Shown: one piece after another, positions 18,687 to 26,668 of the stretch
How positions within the stretch are numbered: position 1 is the stretch's first letter
How the letters are laid out: each line of letters starts with the position of its first letter
Assembly (NCBI RefSeq): GCF_016107285.1
Contig: NZ_RCVQ01000002.1
Location: 434,001 to 498,000, forward strand
Length of the DNA: 64,000 bases
DNA from: Roseomonas sp. KE0001
GTDB taxonomy: Bacteria; Pseudomonadota; Alphaproteobacteria; Acetobacterales; Acetobacteraceae
Reading direction: 5' to 3'
Position numbers and translations under genes: made by a program
The notes under the pieces: model-generated
Told to the model about the DNA's origin: nothing
Databases searched by the model: none
The model's input: the letters and a program-made list of their open reading frames with translations, nothing else

Positions 18687-20177
18687 ATGACTCCGTTCCA
18701 ATCTGCTCGGATGACGCCGGGGGGGCGCATCCGCCTGCTGGCCACGCTGTCCATGGTGAGCCTTCTGGCCGCCTGCGGAAGCGCGCAGCAGGCCGGCCGG
18801 CCGATCTCGGCCAGCGCCGCGGCCCAGGCCGCGGCCTATCCACAACCATCCAGCTACGAGCCGCCGGGACCGTCGCACGATCCCTGGGGCCCCTATATCC
18901 GCGAGGCGTCGAAGCGGTTCGACATTCCCGAGCGCTGGATCCGCGAGGTCATGCGCCAGGAGAGCGGCGGCCGCGTCACCGCCACCAGCCCGGTCGGGGC
19001 CATGGGGCTGATGCAGGTCATGCCCGGCACCTACGCCGAGCTGCGCGCCCGCTACGGCCTGGGGGATGATGCCTATCATCCCTGGAACAGCATGATGGCC
19101 GGCACGGCCTATCTGCGCGAGATGTACGAGCTCTACGGCAGCCCGGGCTTCCTCGCCGCCTACAATGCCGGCCCGCGCCGCCTGGAGGACTACCTCTGGA
19201 ACGGCCGCGGCCTGCCGGCCGAGACCCGCAACTACGTGGCCCGCATCGGCTCGCGTATCGGCGACACCCATCCGAACCGCCGCGCCGCGCCGGAAGTCTA
19301 CGCGGCGGCCGAGATCCCGCTCAACATCCCGGCCGGCCCGCGCCGCGGCAACCAGGCGACCATGCTGGCGCTACGCGAACAGCGCAACGCGGTCGACCCC
19401 GGCATCAGGGTCGCCACCCTGCCGCCGGGCCCAGTGGTGCGGATGGACCCGATCCCGGATGGCTCGACCTATCCGGCCCCCGTGCAGCTCGCCAGCCTCG
19501 ACGGCGCCGGCGGCGTGGTGCGGATGGATCCGATCCCGGACGGCTCCACCTACGCCCAGCCCGCCTACGCCCCGCCCGCCGCCTCCGCCCTGGCCGCCGG
19601 CACCGTGGTGCGGATGGACCCGATCCCGGACGGCTCCACCTATGCCAGCGCGCCGCCGGTGGCCGAGCCGCCGCCTCCGGCGCCCGCGCCGAGCCTGCTC
19701 GCCGCCGCGGTGACGCCGCGCCCGGCAGCGGCCGCGCCGGTCCAGGCCCGTGCCGAAGTGCCGACCAAGGCCCGCATCGCCACCGCCTTCTCCGAGCCGG
19801 CGCGTCCCGCTCCCGCCCCGAGCCTGGCCCGCAGCAGCGGCTTCAGCCTGGTCGGCACGGCGAACGCCGCCACGGTGGCGCCGCCGGCGAATGTGCTGCG
19901 TGCCCCGGCCAAGGCGACACCGGCCGCCGCGGTGGCCAGCGGCGGCGCCTGGGGCGTGCAGGTCGGCGCCTTCGCCAATGCCGCCCAGGCGCGCAGCGCC
20001 GCCAACGACGCGCGCGGCCGGCTGGGCGCGGCGGGCGCCAGGCCGGCGGTCGAATCGGTCGGGCAGGGCAATGGCACGCTCTACCGGGCCCGGGTCATGG
20101 GCCTGTCGCAGGCCAGTGCCCAGGCGGCCTGTGACAAGCTGCGCAGCCGCGGCGCCTGTCTGATCGTCTCGCCCTGA
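18687..20177 (+). CDS. Lytic transglycosylase lipoprotein with SPOR domain
   Basis: 496 residues. The lipoprotein signal ends 'LLAAC' (C30). An SLT-type lytic transglycosylase domain spans about 65-205: the catalytic glutamate is E92 in 'MRQESGGRV', followed by 'GAMGLMQVMPGTYAELR' and 'GFLAAYNAGPRRLEDYL'. A Pro/Ala-rich linker holds three copies of a 13-residue repeat (V-V-R-M-D-P-I-P-D-G-S-T-Y). The last ~75 residues form a SPOR domain ('GAWGVQVGAFANAAQARSAA'), which binds denuded septal glycan. It therefore probably cleaves peptidoglycan at the division site, like RlpA-type enzymes. Start ATG 18687 has GGAG 9 bases ahead. Confidence 0.92.
   Translation: MTPFQSARMTPGGRIRLLATLSMVSLLAACGSAQQAGRPISASAAAQAAAYPQPSSYEPPGPSHDPWGPYIREASKRFDIPERWIREVMRQESGGRVTATSPVGAMGLMQVMPGTYAELRARYGLGDDAYHPWNSMMAGTAYLREMYELYGSPGFLAAYNAGPRRLEDYLWNGRGLPAETRNYVARIGSRIGDTHPNRRAAPEVYAAAEIPLNIPAGPRRGNQATMLALREQRNAVDPGIRVATLPPGPVVRMDPIPDGSTYPAPVQLASLDGAGGVVRMDPIPDGSTYAQPAYAPPAASALAAGTVVRMDPIPDGSTYASAPPVAEPPPPAPAPSLLAAAVTPRPAAAAPVQARAEVPTKARIATAFSEPARPAPAPSLARSSGFSLVGTANAATVAPPANVLRAPAKATPAAAVASGGAWGVQVGAFANAAQARSAANDARGRLGAAGARPAVESVGQGNGTLYRARVMGLSQASAQAACDKLRSRGACLIVSP
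19434..19643 (+). repeat. Three in-frame copies of a 13-residue repeat in the transglycosylase linker
   Basis: Copies lie at 19434-19472, 19515-19553 and 19605-19643 (residues 250-262, 277-289, 307-319), each reading V-V-R-M-D-P-I-P-D-G-S-T-Y exactly. DNA differs at a few third positions, so the protein sequence seems conserved rather than freshly copied. Spacers are Pro/Ala rich. Confidence 0.9.
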
Positions 20178-20183
20178 GGCATC

Positions 20184-20213
20184 GGGTGGCGGGAGCCGTT
20201 TCTCCCGCCACCC
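20184..20213. terminator. Perfect 12-bp hairpin between convergent genes
   Basis: GGGTGGCGGGAG pairs with CTCCCGCCACCC around a 6-base loop, 6 bases after the transglycosylase stop. No T-run follows in either direction, so it is a strong stem that may stop or stabilise transcripts from both sides. Confidence 0.55.
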
Positions 20214-20233
20214 GTCCGGAAGGACAGCGCTTG

Positions 20234-20271
20234 TCCTCAGGCGCCCATCCTCAGGCGCCCATCCTCAGGCG
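20234..20271. repeat. 14-bp tandem repeat covering the folC stop codon
   Basis: Unit TCCTCAGGCGCCCA occurs at 20234-20247 and 20248-20261 exactly, and its first 10 bases again at 20262-20271, where the TCA is the folC stop (read on the minus strand). The two extra copies lie downstream of the folC stop. Confidence 0.9.
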
Positions 20272-21548
20272 ATGCTGCTGCCGTCCGCCTTGAGCACCTC
20301 GCCCGCGAGGTAGAGGCTGCCGCAGATCAGCACCCGTCCGGGTTCCCCGGCCTCGGCGGCGATGGCGCGCAGCGCGTCCGCCACCCGCGGCCCGGGCCGG
20401 GCGCGGCCGCCACTGGCGGCGACGATGCCCTCCACCGGCACGGCGAGGTGCTGGCCCGGCTCGGCCACCGCCCAGAGGCCCTCGGCCAGTGGCAGCAGCG
20501 GCCGCAGGAAATCCTGCGAGGCCTTGCCCTGCTTCATCCCGACCACCAGGTGGCGCGGCCGGTCGGCCCAGGCCGGCAGGTGCTCGGCCAGCGCGGCGCC
20601 GCCGCCGGCATTGTGCCCGCCATCCAGCCACAGCTCCCAGCCCGGCGGCAGCAGCGTGGCCAGCGCGCCGTGCAGCTGTTGCAACCGGGCCGGCCAGGTG
20701 ACGGTGGCGAGGCCGGCGGCGATCGCCGCCTCATTCAGCCAGGGCGGATCCCAGCCGCGCAGCGCGGCGATGGCGAGGCCGGCATTGTCGGCCTGATGCG
20801 GCCCCGGCAGGGCCGGTCGCGGCAGGTCCATGGCGCCGCCGGTATCGGCATAGCGCAGCCCGGCCTCGGTCCAGGTCACCGCCCAGTCCTGGCCGCGCAC
20901 GGCGAGCCGCACCCCGAGCGCCTGCGCCACGTCCTCCAGCACCATCAAGGCCTCGGGCGGCTGCCGGCCGGTGGCGGCGGGCACGCCCGGCTTGAGGATC
21001 CCGGCCTTCTCGCCGGCGATCTGCGCCAGGCTGTCGCCCAGGAAATCGGTGTGGTCCAGGGAGATGCTGCTGATGGCGCAGGCCGCCGGGCGCTCGACCA
21101 CATTGGTCGCGTCGAAACGGCCGCCGAGGCCGACCTCCAGCACCAGCAGGTCGGCCGGCACGCGGCTGAACAGCAGGAAGCCCACCGCCGTCGTCACCTC
21201 GAAGACGGTGATCGGCTGGCCGGCATTGGCCGCCTCCACCTCCTCCAACGCGGCGGCCAGGGCCTCGTCCGTGACCAGCGTGCCGGCCAGCCGATAGCGC
21301 TCGCGGAAGCGCACCAGATGGGGTGAGGAATAGACATGCACGCGCTGCCCCGCCGCCTCGGCGATGGCGCGCAGGAAGGCGCAGGTCGAGCCCTTGCCGT
21401 TGGTGCCGGCGACGTGCACCACCGGCGGCAACTTCCGCTCCGGATGGCCGAGCGTCGCCAGCAGGCGTTGCAGCCGCTCCAGGCTGAGGTCGATCAGCTT
21501 GGGGTGCAGGCTGTGCAGCCGCTCGATGATGGCCTCCGCGCGACTCAC
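20265..21548 (-). CDS. folC: Bifunctional dihydrofolate synthase / folylpolyglutamate synthase
   Basis: A 427-residue Mur-ligase-family enzyme that adds glutamate to dihydropteroate and to folates. P-loop 'GTNGKGST' is at 48-55. 'VYSSPHLVRFRERYRL', 'EVGLGGRFDATNVV' and 'SLDHTDFLGDSLAQIAGEKAGILKPG' are family signatures, and 'LDGGHNAGG' is the C-terminal domain marker. Its ATG overlaps the accD stop by 4 bases; accD-folC coupling is common in proteobacteria. The stop codon lies inside a 14-bp tandem repeat. Confidence 0.95.
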   Translation of the reverse strand: MSRAEAIIERLHSLHPKLIDLSLERLQRLLATLGHPERKLPPVVHVAGTNGKGSTCAFLRAIAEAAGQRVHVYSSPHLVRFRERYRLAGTLVTDEALAAALEEVEAANAGQPITVFEVTTAVGFLLFSRVPADLLVLEVGLGGRFDATNVVERPAACAISSISLDHTDFLGDSLAQIAGEKAGILKPGVPAATGRQPPEALMVLEDVAQALGVRLAVRGQDWAVTWTEAGLRYADTGGAMDLPRPALPGPHQADNAGLAIAALRGWDPPWLNEAAIAAGLATVTWPARLQQLHGALATLLPPGWELWLDGGHNAGGGAALAEHLPAWADRPRHLVVGMKQGKASQDFLRPLLPLAEGLWAVAEPGQHLAVPVEGIVAASGGRARPGPRVADALRAIAAEAGEPGRVLICGSLYLAGEVLKADGSSIA

Positions 21549-22564
21549 GCCGGCGGGGCTCCCTTCGCCGCCGCCGGGGATGACGCCGGCGCCTCCTCCG
21601 GCGCCCGGGCGCGCGGCGGCCCGGCCTGCGGCTCCGGTGCGCCCTCGGCCCCGGTCAGGGCGGCGCGGTCCGGCGTCGTCCCGGCGGTGACATCCCCCGC
21701 CACCGCCACCGCCACCAGGACCGGCTCGCGCAGCAGGGAGATCACGTGCGCCAGCGTCTCGCGCATGGCGCCGCGCTTCACCACCATGTCAAGGATGCCG
21801 TGCTCCAGCAGGTACTCGGCGCGCTGGAAGCCCTCGGGCAGCTTCTCGCGCACGGTCTGCTCGATGACGCGGGCGCCGGCGAAGCCGATCATGGCCCCCG
21901 GCTCGGCGATCTGGATATCGCCCAGCATGGCGAAGCTGGCGGTGACGCCGCCCGTGGTCGGGTCGCAGAGCACCACGATGAAGGGCAGGCCGGCCTCCTT
22001 CACCATCTGGCTGGCGATGACGGTGCGCGGCATCTGCATCAGGCTGACCGCGCCCTCCTGCATGCGGGCGCCGCCCGAGGCGGTGAAGACGATCAGCGGC
22101 GCGTCCTGCAGCACGGCGAGCTTCGCCGCGGTGACGATGGCCTCGCCGACGCCCGCGCCCATCGAGCCGCCCATGAAGCTGAACTCGAAGGCGGCGACGA
22201 CGGCGCGGCGGCCCTCGATGGCGCCATGCGCCACCACCACGGCGTCATCCTGCCCGGCCTTGGCCTGCGCCTCCTTCAGCCGGTCGCCGTAGCGGCGCTG
22301 GTCGCGGAAGCGCAGCGGGTCGGCCGGCGCCTTCGGCAGCTCGATGCGCTGGAAGCCGGGATCGAGCGTGTACTCGACCCGCTTCAGCGCACCGACGCGG
22401 AGATGATGGCCGCAATGGGTGCAGACATGCAGGTTCCGCTCGAGGTCGCGGTGGAAGATCATCTGCTCGCAGGCCGGACATTTGTGCCAGAGGTTGTCCG
22501 GCACCTCCTTGCGGCCGAGCCATGTCTGGATCTTCGGCAGCGCCCATTCGCTGATCCAGTTCAT
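21545..22564 (-). CDS. accD: Acetyl-CoA carboxylase carboxyltransferase subunit beta
   Basis: A 339-residue AccD, which with AccA transfers the carboxyl group from biotin to acetyl-CoA at the first step of fatty-acid synthesis. The N-terminal zinc ribbon uses C29, C32, C48 and C51 ('CPAC', 'CTHC'). The crotonase-fold core shows 'FMGGSMGAGVGEAI', 'FTASGGARMQEGAVSLMQM' and 'DPTTGGVTASFAMLGD'. A disordered Pro/Ala tail of about 50 residues extends past the usual end. ATG 22564 is chosen over the GTG at 22573 because AAGGGGG is 8 bases from the ATG but abuts the GTG. Coupled to folC. Confidence 0.95.
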   Translation of the reverse strand: MNWISEWALPKIQTWLGRKEVPDNLWHKCPACEQMIFHRDLERNLHVCTHCGHHLRVGALKRVEYTLDPGFQRIELPKAPADPLRFRDQRRYGDRLKEAQAKAGQDDAVVVAHGAIEGRRAVVAAFEFSFMGGSMGAGVGEAIVTAAKLAVLQDAPLIVFTASGGARMQEGAVSLMQMPRTVIASQMVKEAGLPFIVVLCDPTTGGVTASFAMLGDIQIAEPGAMIGFAGARVIEQTVREKLPEGFQRAEYLLEHGILDMVVKRGAMRETLAHVISLLREPVLVAVAVAGDVTAGTTPDRAALTGAEGAPEPQAGPPRARAPEEAPASSPAAAKGAPPA

Positions 22565-22692
22565 GCGCGTCACCCCCTTGCGGACCTGGCGGAAAGGGGC
22601 GGTGGTAGGGCCGCCATCCTACCCTGGCAAGGGTCTCGCCGCGCCCCCGCGGTCTGGGCCGTCCACCCGCGCCGGGTCGCGGAACGCGACGG

Positions 22693-22718
22693 GCGCCGGA
22701 GGCCGGCCCCGCCGGCGC
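22693..22718 (-). terminator. Hairpin after the antiporter gene
   Basis: GCGCCGG (22693-22699) pairs with CCGGCGC (22712-22718), directly after the antiporter stop and ahead of accD. No T-run. Suggests accD has its own promoter in the remaining gap. Confidence 0.35.
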
Positions 22719-22719
22719 G

Positions 22720-24582
22720 TCAGTTCCCCGATTCCGCGGGGTCGCGCTGGCTGCCGACCACCCGCCGGGCCGCGGTCATGTGCAGCGCGGGCTGCACCGC
22801 GGCGGCGGCGGGGGGCAGGCGGGCATGGTCGAGCATGCCGCGCGCGATCTCCCGCTCGCCCATGATGGTCAGCGAGGCGCCGAGCTTCATCAGGTGCTCG
22901 ACCTCGGCATCGGTATGGGCGCGGGCCAGGATGTCCAGCCCGGGATTGATCGCCCGCGCCTGCTCGACGACCTGCCCGGCGTGGAAGCTCTCGGGGATGG
23001 CGATGAAGAGGCGGTCGGCCTCGGCCAGGTTGGCGGCGGCCAGCACCGCCGGATCGGCGGCATTGCCCAGGATCGCCTCCATCCCATCCGCCCGCGCCGC
23101 CTCGACGCTCTCGCGCCGCTCCTCGATCACCAGCACCGGCTCGCCGGCACGGTGCAATCCCTGCCCGACCAGCCGCCCGACCCGGCCATAGCCGATCAGC
23201 ACCGAATGATGCGCCAGGGCGGTGGGGCGGAGGTCGGTCGTCTGCTCCTCATCCTGGGACTCGGCGGGGGCTGGCTCCGCCGGCGCGGCGGGCGCGACGG
23301 GGGCGGGCGCCGCGGCGGCCATGACGGGAGCCGGCGCGGGCACCGGGGCGGGCGCGGCCGTGGCCTGGCGGGCGGCCGCCCGCGCCGTGACGCGGTCGAT
23401 GATGATGAAGAAGAAGGGGTTGAACAGGATGGAGAGGATGGCGCCGGCCAGGATCAGGTCGCGCCCCTCGGCGGGCAGCATGTTCAGCGCCACGCCGAGC
23501 CCGGCCAGGATGAAGGAGAACTCGCCGATCTGCGCCAGGCTGGCGGAGATGGTCAGCGCCACGGTGTTCGAGCGGCCGAAGGCACGGACGATGGCCCAGG
23601 CGGCGATCGACTTGCCGACGACGATGATCAGGATGGTGCCCGCCAGGGCCGCCGGGGCGGTGGCGATGATGCTCGGATTGAACAGCATGCCGACCGAGAC
23701 GAAGAACAGCACGGCGAAGGCGTCGCGCAGCGGCAGGGTCTCCTCGGCCGCGCGGTGGCTGAGCTGGCTCTCGGCCAGCACCATGCCGGCGAAGAAGGCG
23801 CCGAGGGCGAAGGAGACGTCGAAGAGGATGGCCGCGCCATAGGCGACGCCCAGCGCCACGGCCAGCACCGAGAGGCGGAACAGCTCGCGCGAGCCGGTAT
23901 GCACCACCCAGTGCAGCACCCAGGGGATGACGCGGCGCCCGACGATCAGCATGACGGCGACGAAGGCGACGACCTTGGCGAGGGTGACCATCAGGATGCC
24001 GGCGAGGCCGAGATCGAGCCGCGCCGCCAGCGGCCCGCCGCCATCGCTCGGCGTGCCGTTCACCGCGCTGGCGATGGCCGGCAGCAGCACCAGGGCGAGG
24101 ACCATGGCCAGGTCCTCGACGATCAGCCAGCCGACGGCGATGCGCCCGCGCTCGGTCTCGACGATGCGCCGCTCCTGCAGCGCGCGCAGCAGCACCACGG
24201 TGGAGGCGACGGAGAGGGCGAGGCCGAAGACGAAACCCTCGGGGATCGACCAGCCGAGCATCCAGGCCAGGCCCATGCCCATCAGCGTCGCGGCGCCGAT
24301 CTGCACCACGGCGCCCGGCACCGCGATCTTGCGGACCGAGAGCAGGTCCTTGAGGGAGAAATGCAGACCGACGCCGAACATCAGCAGGATGACGCCGATC
24401 TCCGCCAGCTCGTTGGCCAGGCCCTGGTCGGCGACGAAGCCCGGCGTGAAGGGCCCGATGGCGACGCCGGCGAGAAGATAGCCGACAAGCGGGGAGATGC
24501 GCAGCCTCTGCGCGACCGCGCCGAAGATGAAGGCGAGCGAAAGCCCGGCGCAGATGGTGGCGATCAGCGGTCCGTGATGCAT
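22720..24582 (-). CDS. Kef-type cation:proton antiporter with TrkA-N domain (YbaL-like)
   Basis: 620 residues. The N-terminal ~390 form a CPA2 Na+/H+-exchanger-type membrane domain with about 12 helices ('PLVGYLLAGVAIGPFTPGF', 'EIGVILLMFGVGLHFSL', 'GWLIVEDLAMVLALVLLP' with the helix Asp, 'ASLAQIGEFSFILAGLG'). A Pro/Ala-rich linker of about 40 residues follows, then a Rossmann TrkA-N (RCK) domain, 'VLIGYGRVGRLVGQGL'. Members move K+ or Na+ against H+ and are gated by nucleotides or glutathione adducts. Start ATG 24582 begins just before the first helix. No KefF/KefG partner is nearby, which favours a YbaL-like role. Confidence 0.9.
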   Translation of the reverse strand: MHHGPLIATICAGLSLAFIFGAVAQRLRISPLVGYLLAGVAIGPFTPGFVADQGLANELAEIGVILLMFGVGLHFSLKDLLSVRKIAVPGAVVQIGAATLMGMGLAWMLGWSIPEGFVFGLALSVASTVVLLRALQERRIVETERGRIAVGWLIVEDLAMVLALVLLPAIASAVNGTPSDGGGPLAARLDLGLAGILMVTLAKVVAFVAVMLIVGRRVIPWVLHWVVHTGSRELFRLSVLAVALGVAYGAAILFDVSFALGAFFAGMVLAESQLSHRAAEETLPLRDAFAVLFFVSVGMLFNPSIIATAPAALAGTILIIVVGKSIAAWAIVRAFGRSNTVALTISASLAQIGEFSFILAGLGVALNMLPAEGRDLILAGAILSILFNPFFFIIIDRVTARAAARQATAAPAPVPAPAPVMAAAAPAPVAPAAPAEPAPAESQDEEQTTDLRPTALAHHSVLIGYGRVGRLVGQGLHRAGEPVLVIEERRESVEAARADGMEAILGNAADPAVLAAANLAEADRLFIAIPESFHAGQVVEQARAINPGLDILARAHTDAEVEHLMKLGASLTIMGEREIARGMLDHARLPPAAAAVQPALHMTAARRVVGSQRDPAESGN

Positions 24583-24739
24583 GCGTCTCCCTGTACGGGC
24601 TGGATCGGGCGTTGAAAGAGCGAGCGGTTGAATTCCGTTGCCGGAAATTAACTGCACGATCGCTCAATTTCAAGCTTTGTTCCTGCCGTTCAGGAGATTT
24701 TACGGAAATACTTCTATTCCGCCGGCAGCTCACGGCGTG

Positions 24740-24758
24740 GCCCGGCCGCCGGCCGGGC
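24740..24758 (-). terminator. Hairpin after znuA
   Basis: GCCCGGCC / GGCCGGGC with a 3-base loop, 6 bases after the znuA stop. Likely end of the znuA transcript; no T-run. Confidence 0.5.
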
Positions 24759-24764
24759 GCCGTC

Positions 24765-25697
24765 TCAGCCGCGCATGGCCGCTGTCAGCAGGCCGACATT
24801 GTGGCGGAACATCGCCTCGTAGCTCGGCGCCGGCCCGTCGGCGGAGGAGAGGGCATCGGCGTAGAGCCGGCCCTTGACCGTGACCCCCGCCTCCGCCGCC
24901 AGCCGGTTCAGCGTCGCCGGATTCGACATGTTCTCCAGGAACACCGCCGTGATCCCCTCGCGCTTCAACAGGCGGATCAGCCGGGCCACCTCGGCGGCCG
25001 AGGGCTCGGCCGCGGTGCTGACGCCCTGTGGCGCGATGAACCGCACGCCATAGGCCGCGCCGAAATAGCCGAAGGCATCGTGGCTCGTGACCACCACCTG
25101 GCGTGCCTCCGGCACGCGCCCGATCTCGGCCCGCACCCAGGCATCGAGGGCGGCGAGCCGGGCCAGGTAGGCCTCCGCCCGCGCGGCATGGCCCGCCGCC
25201 CCGGCGGGATCGGCCGCCTGCAGCCCGGCGAGGATGATCCGCACATAGGACTGGCCCAGGCGCAGATCCTGCCAGGCATGCGGATCGACCGCGTCATGAT
25301 CGTGGCCGTGGCTGTGACCATGGCTGTGGCCGTGATCCGCGGGCCCGGCCTGGCGGGGCGTGATCCCCTGGCTGGCGGTGACGAGCCGCCCCTGCTGCCC
25401 GGCCGCGGCCAGCATGCGGTCCAGCCAGGGCTCGAAGCCCAGCCCGTTGCGGACCACCAGCCGGGCGGCGCGCAGGGCCTGGGCGTCGGAGGGGCGGGGC
25501 TGGAAGCTGTGGGCGTCCACATCGGGCCCGGCCAGGACGCGCACCGTCAGCCCGTCGCCGCCGACCTCCCGCAGCATGTCGCCCAGAACGGAGAAGGAGG
25601 CGACGACCGGAAGCGGTGCCGGTTGCGCCAGGGCGGCGCGCCCAAGAACAGGAAGGGCAAGGGGCAGCGCGACCAGGGCGCGGCGGGACAGCGGCAT
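24765..25697 (-). CDS. znuA: Zinc/manganese ABC transporter substrate-binding protein
   Basis: A 310-residue periplasmic metal receptor of cluster A-I. Signal peptide ends near 'LGRAALAQP'. 'VVASFSVLGDMLREVGGD' begins the mature domain; metal-ligand His residues fit 'DVDAHSFQPRPSD', 'DPHAWQDL' and 'SHDAFGYFGAAYG'. A His-rich acidic loop ('HGHSHGHSHGHDHD') is typical of zinc receptors and favours Zn over Mn. ATG 25697 has GGAG 7 bases ahead. The permease and ATPase genes (znuB, znuC) are not adjacent, which is unusual: it is a single-gene unit with a hairpin after it. Confidence 0.9.
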   Translation of the reverse strand: MPLSRRALVALPLALPVLGRAALAQPAPLPVVASFSVLGDMLREVGGDGLTVRVLAGPDVDAHSFQPRPSDAQALRAARLVVRNGLGFEPWLDRMLAAAGQQGRLVTASQGITPRQAGPADHGHSHGHSHGHDHDAVDPHAWQDLRLGQSYVRIILAGLQAADPAGAAGHAARAEAYLARLAALDAWVRAEIGRVPEARQVVVTSHDAFGYFGAAYGVRFIAPQGVSTAAEPSAAEVARLIRLLKREGITAVFLENMSNPATLNRLAAEAGVTVKGRLYADALSSADGPAPSYEAMFRHNVGLLTAAMRG

Positions 25698-25715
25698 GAA
25701 GAGTCTCCAGAGAAC

Positions 25716-25730
25716 GTTATAGCGTATCAA
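25716..25730. promoter_or_regulatory. AT-rich imperfect dyad upstream of znuA, possible Zur site
   Basis: GTTATAGCGTATCAA lies 19 bases before the znuA start. GTTATA resembles half of alphaproteobacterial Zur boxes, but the second half is poor, so this is a weak suggestion. Confidence 0.3.
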
Positions 25731-25775
25731 TTCGCCCGAAATGGCGGGCCCGGCAAGCCCGCCCGGGCCGCGCCC

Positions 25776-26555
25776 TCAGCGCCGGCCGAAGATCTGCCGC
25801 AGCCAGCTCCAGAGGCCCTCCCCGGTGGCGCGGCGGCCAATCCGCTGCTGCGCCACATGCGGCCGGCGCGCCGGCGGCGGCAGGGCGCTGGCCATGGTGT
25901 GGCGGCCGGCATCGCGCGCGGCGACCAGGCGGCGCTCCAGCGCCGTCACCTGGGCCACCGCCTCGGGCGGCTGGCTGGCCAGCAGCCCCTCCACCGTGGC
26001 GGCCGCGTCCTCCCAGGCCTCGGCGCGGCGCAGCGCGTCGATCACCCGGACCGTCTGCTCGGCATCCAGCGGCGGGCCGCTGCGCCAGAGCGCCACCGCC
26101 TCCAGCCGCCAGCTGGCGGCGAGGTCGGGGCGGTTCATGTCGTCCGCCACCCAGGCGGCGTGCAGCGTCGCCTCCGCCGCGGCATGCAGCGCCCCGGTCT
26201 CCTCCAGCACATGCGCCCAGGCCAGGAAGCGCCGCGCCAGCAGCGGATGGCTGGTCTCGGTGATCAGCGCCCGGAAGGGCGCCGCCGCCACCGCCTCGGC
26301 CGCCGCCGGATGCGCCCGGCCGATGTCGGGCGCGGCATAGGAGCAGTGCGGGCACTGCTGCAGCCACCGCGCCATGGTGCCGCGCAACGGCTCGCCCGGC
26401 CGCAGGTCGAGGTCCGGGGCCTGCTCGGGGGGGCCGGGGCGGAAGGGCGGCTGGCGGCTCTCGCCGCCGCAGACGGCGCAGCGCAGGCCACCGGCCGGCC
26501 GGCCGGCCTGGGTGCCGGTCGAGGAGGGGCCGGTGGAGGAGGAGGGAGACGCCAT
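25776..26555 (-). CDS. Zinc-ribbon protein of unknown function
   Basis: 259 residues with no signal peptide. The N-terminal part carries two C-x-x-C knuckles, 'CAVCGG' (about residue 26) and 'CPHCSYAAPD' (about 68), which should bind one zinc. The rest is helical, with repeated pairs ('RRFLAWAHVLEETGALHAAA', 'DLAASWRLEAVALWRSG', 'VIDALRRAEAWEDAAATVE') that suggest a TPR-like array, similar in outline to DUF2225 proteins. ATG 26555. Divergent from pip by 113 bp. Function unknown. Confidence 0.7.
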   Translation of the reverse strand: MASPSSSTGPSSTGTQAGRPAGGLRCAVCGGESRQPPFRPGPPEQAPDLDLRPGEPLRGTMARWLQQCPHCSYAAPDIGRAHPAAAEAVAAAPFRALITETSHPLLARRFLAWAHVLEETGALHAAAEATLHAAWVADDMNRPDLAASWRLEAVALWRSGPPLDAEQTVRVIDALRRAEAWEDAAATVEGLLASQPPEAVAQVTALERRLVAARDAGRHTMASALPPPARRPHVAQQRIGRRATGEGLWSWLRQIFGRR

Positions 26556-26668
26556 TGGCCCAAGCTAGGCACGAAGCGGCCCGGCGCGAAGAGGCGGGCG
26601 CGCGCAAACGTTATGCCGCTCCCGAGATGGTGTTGCGCGGCAGCGGCCGAAGCGCCAAACATCCCGCC

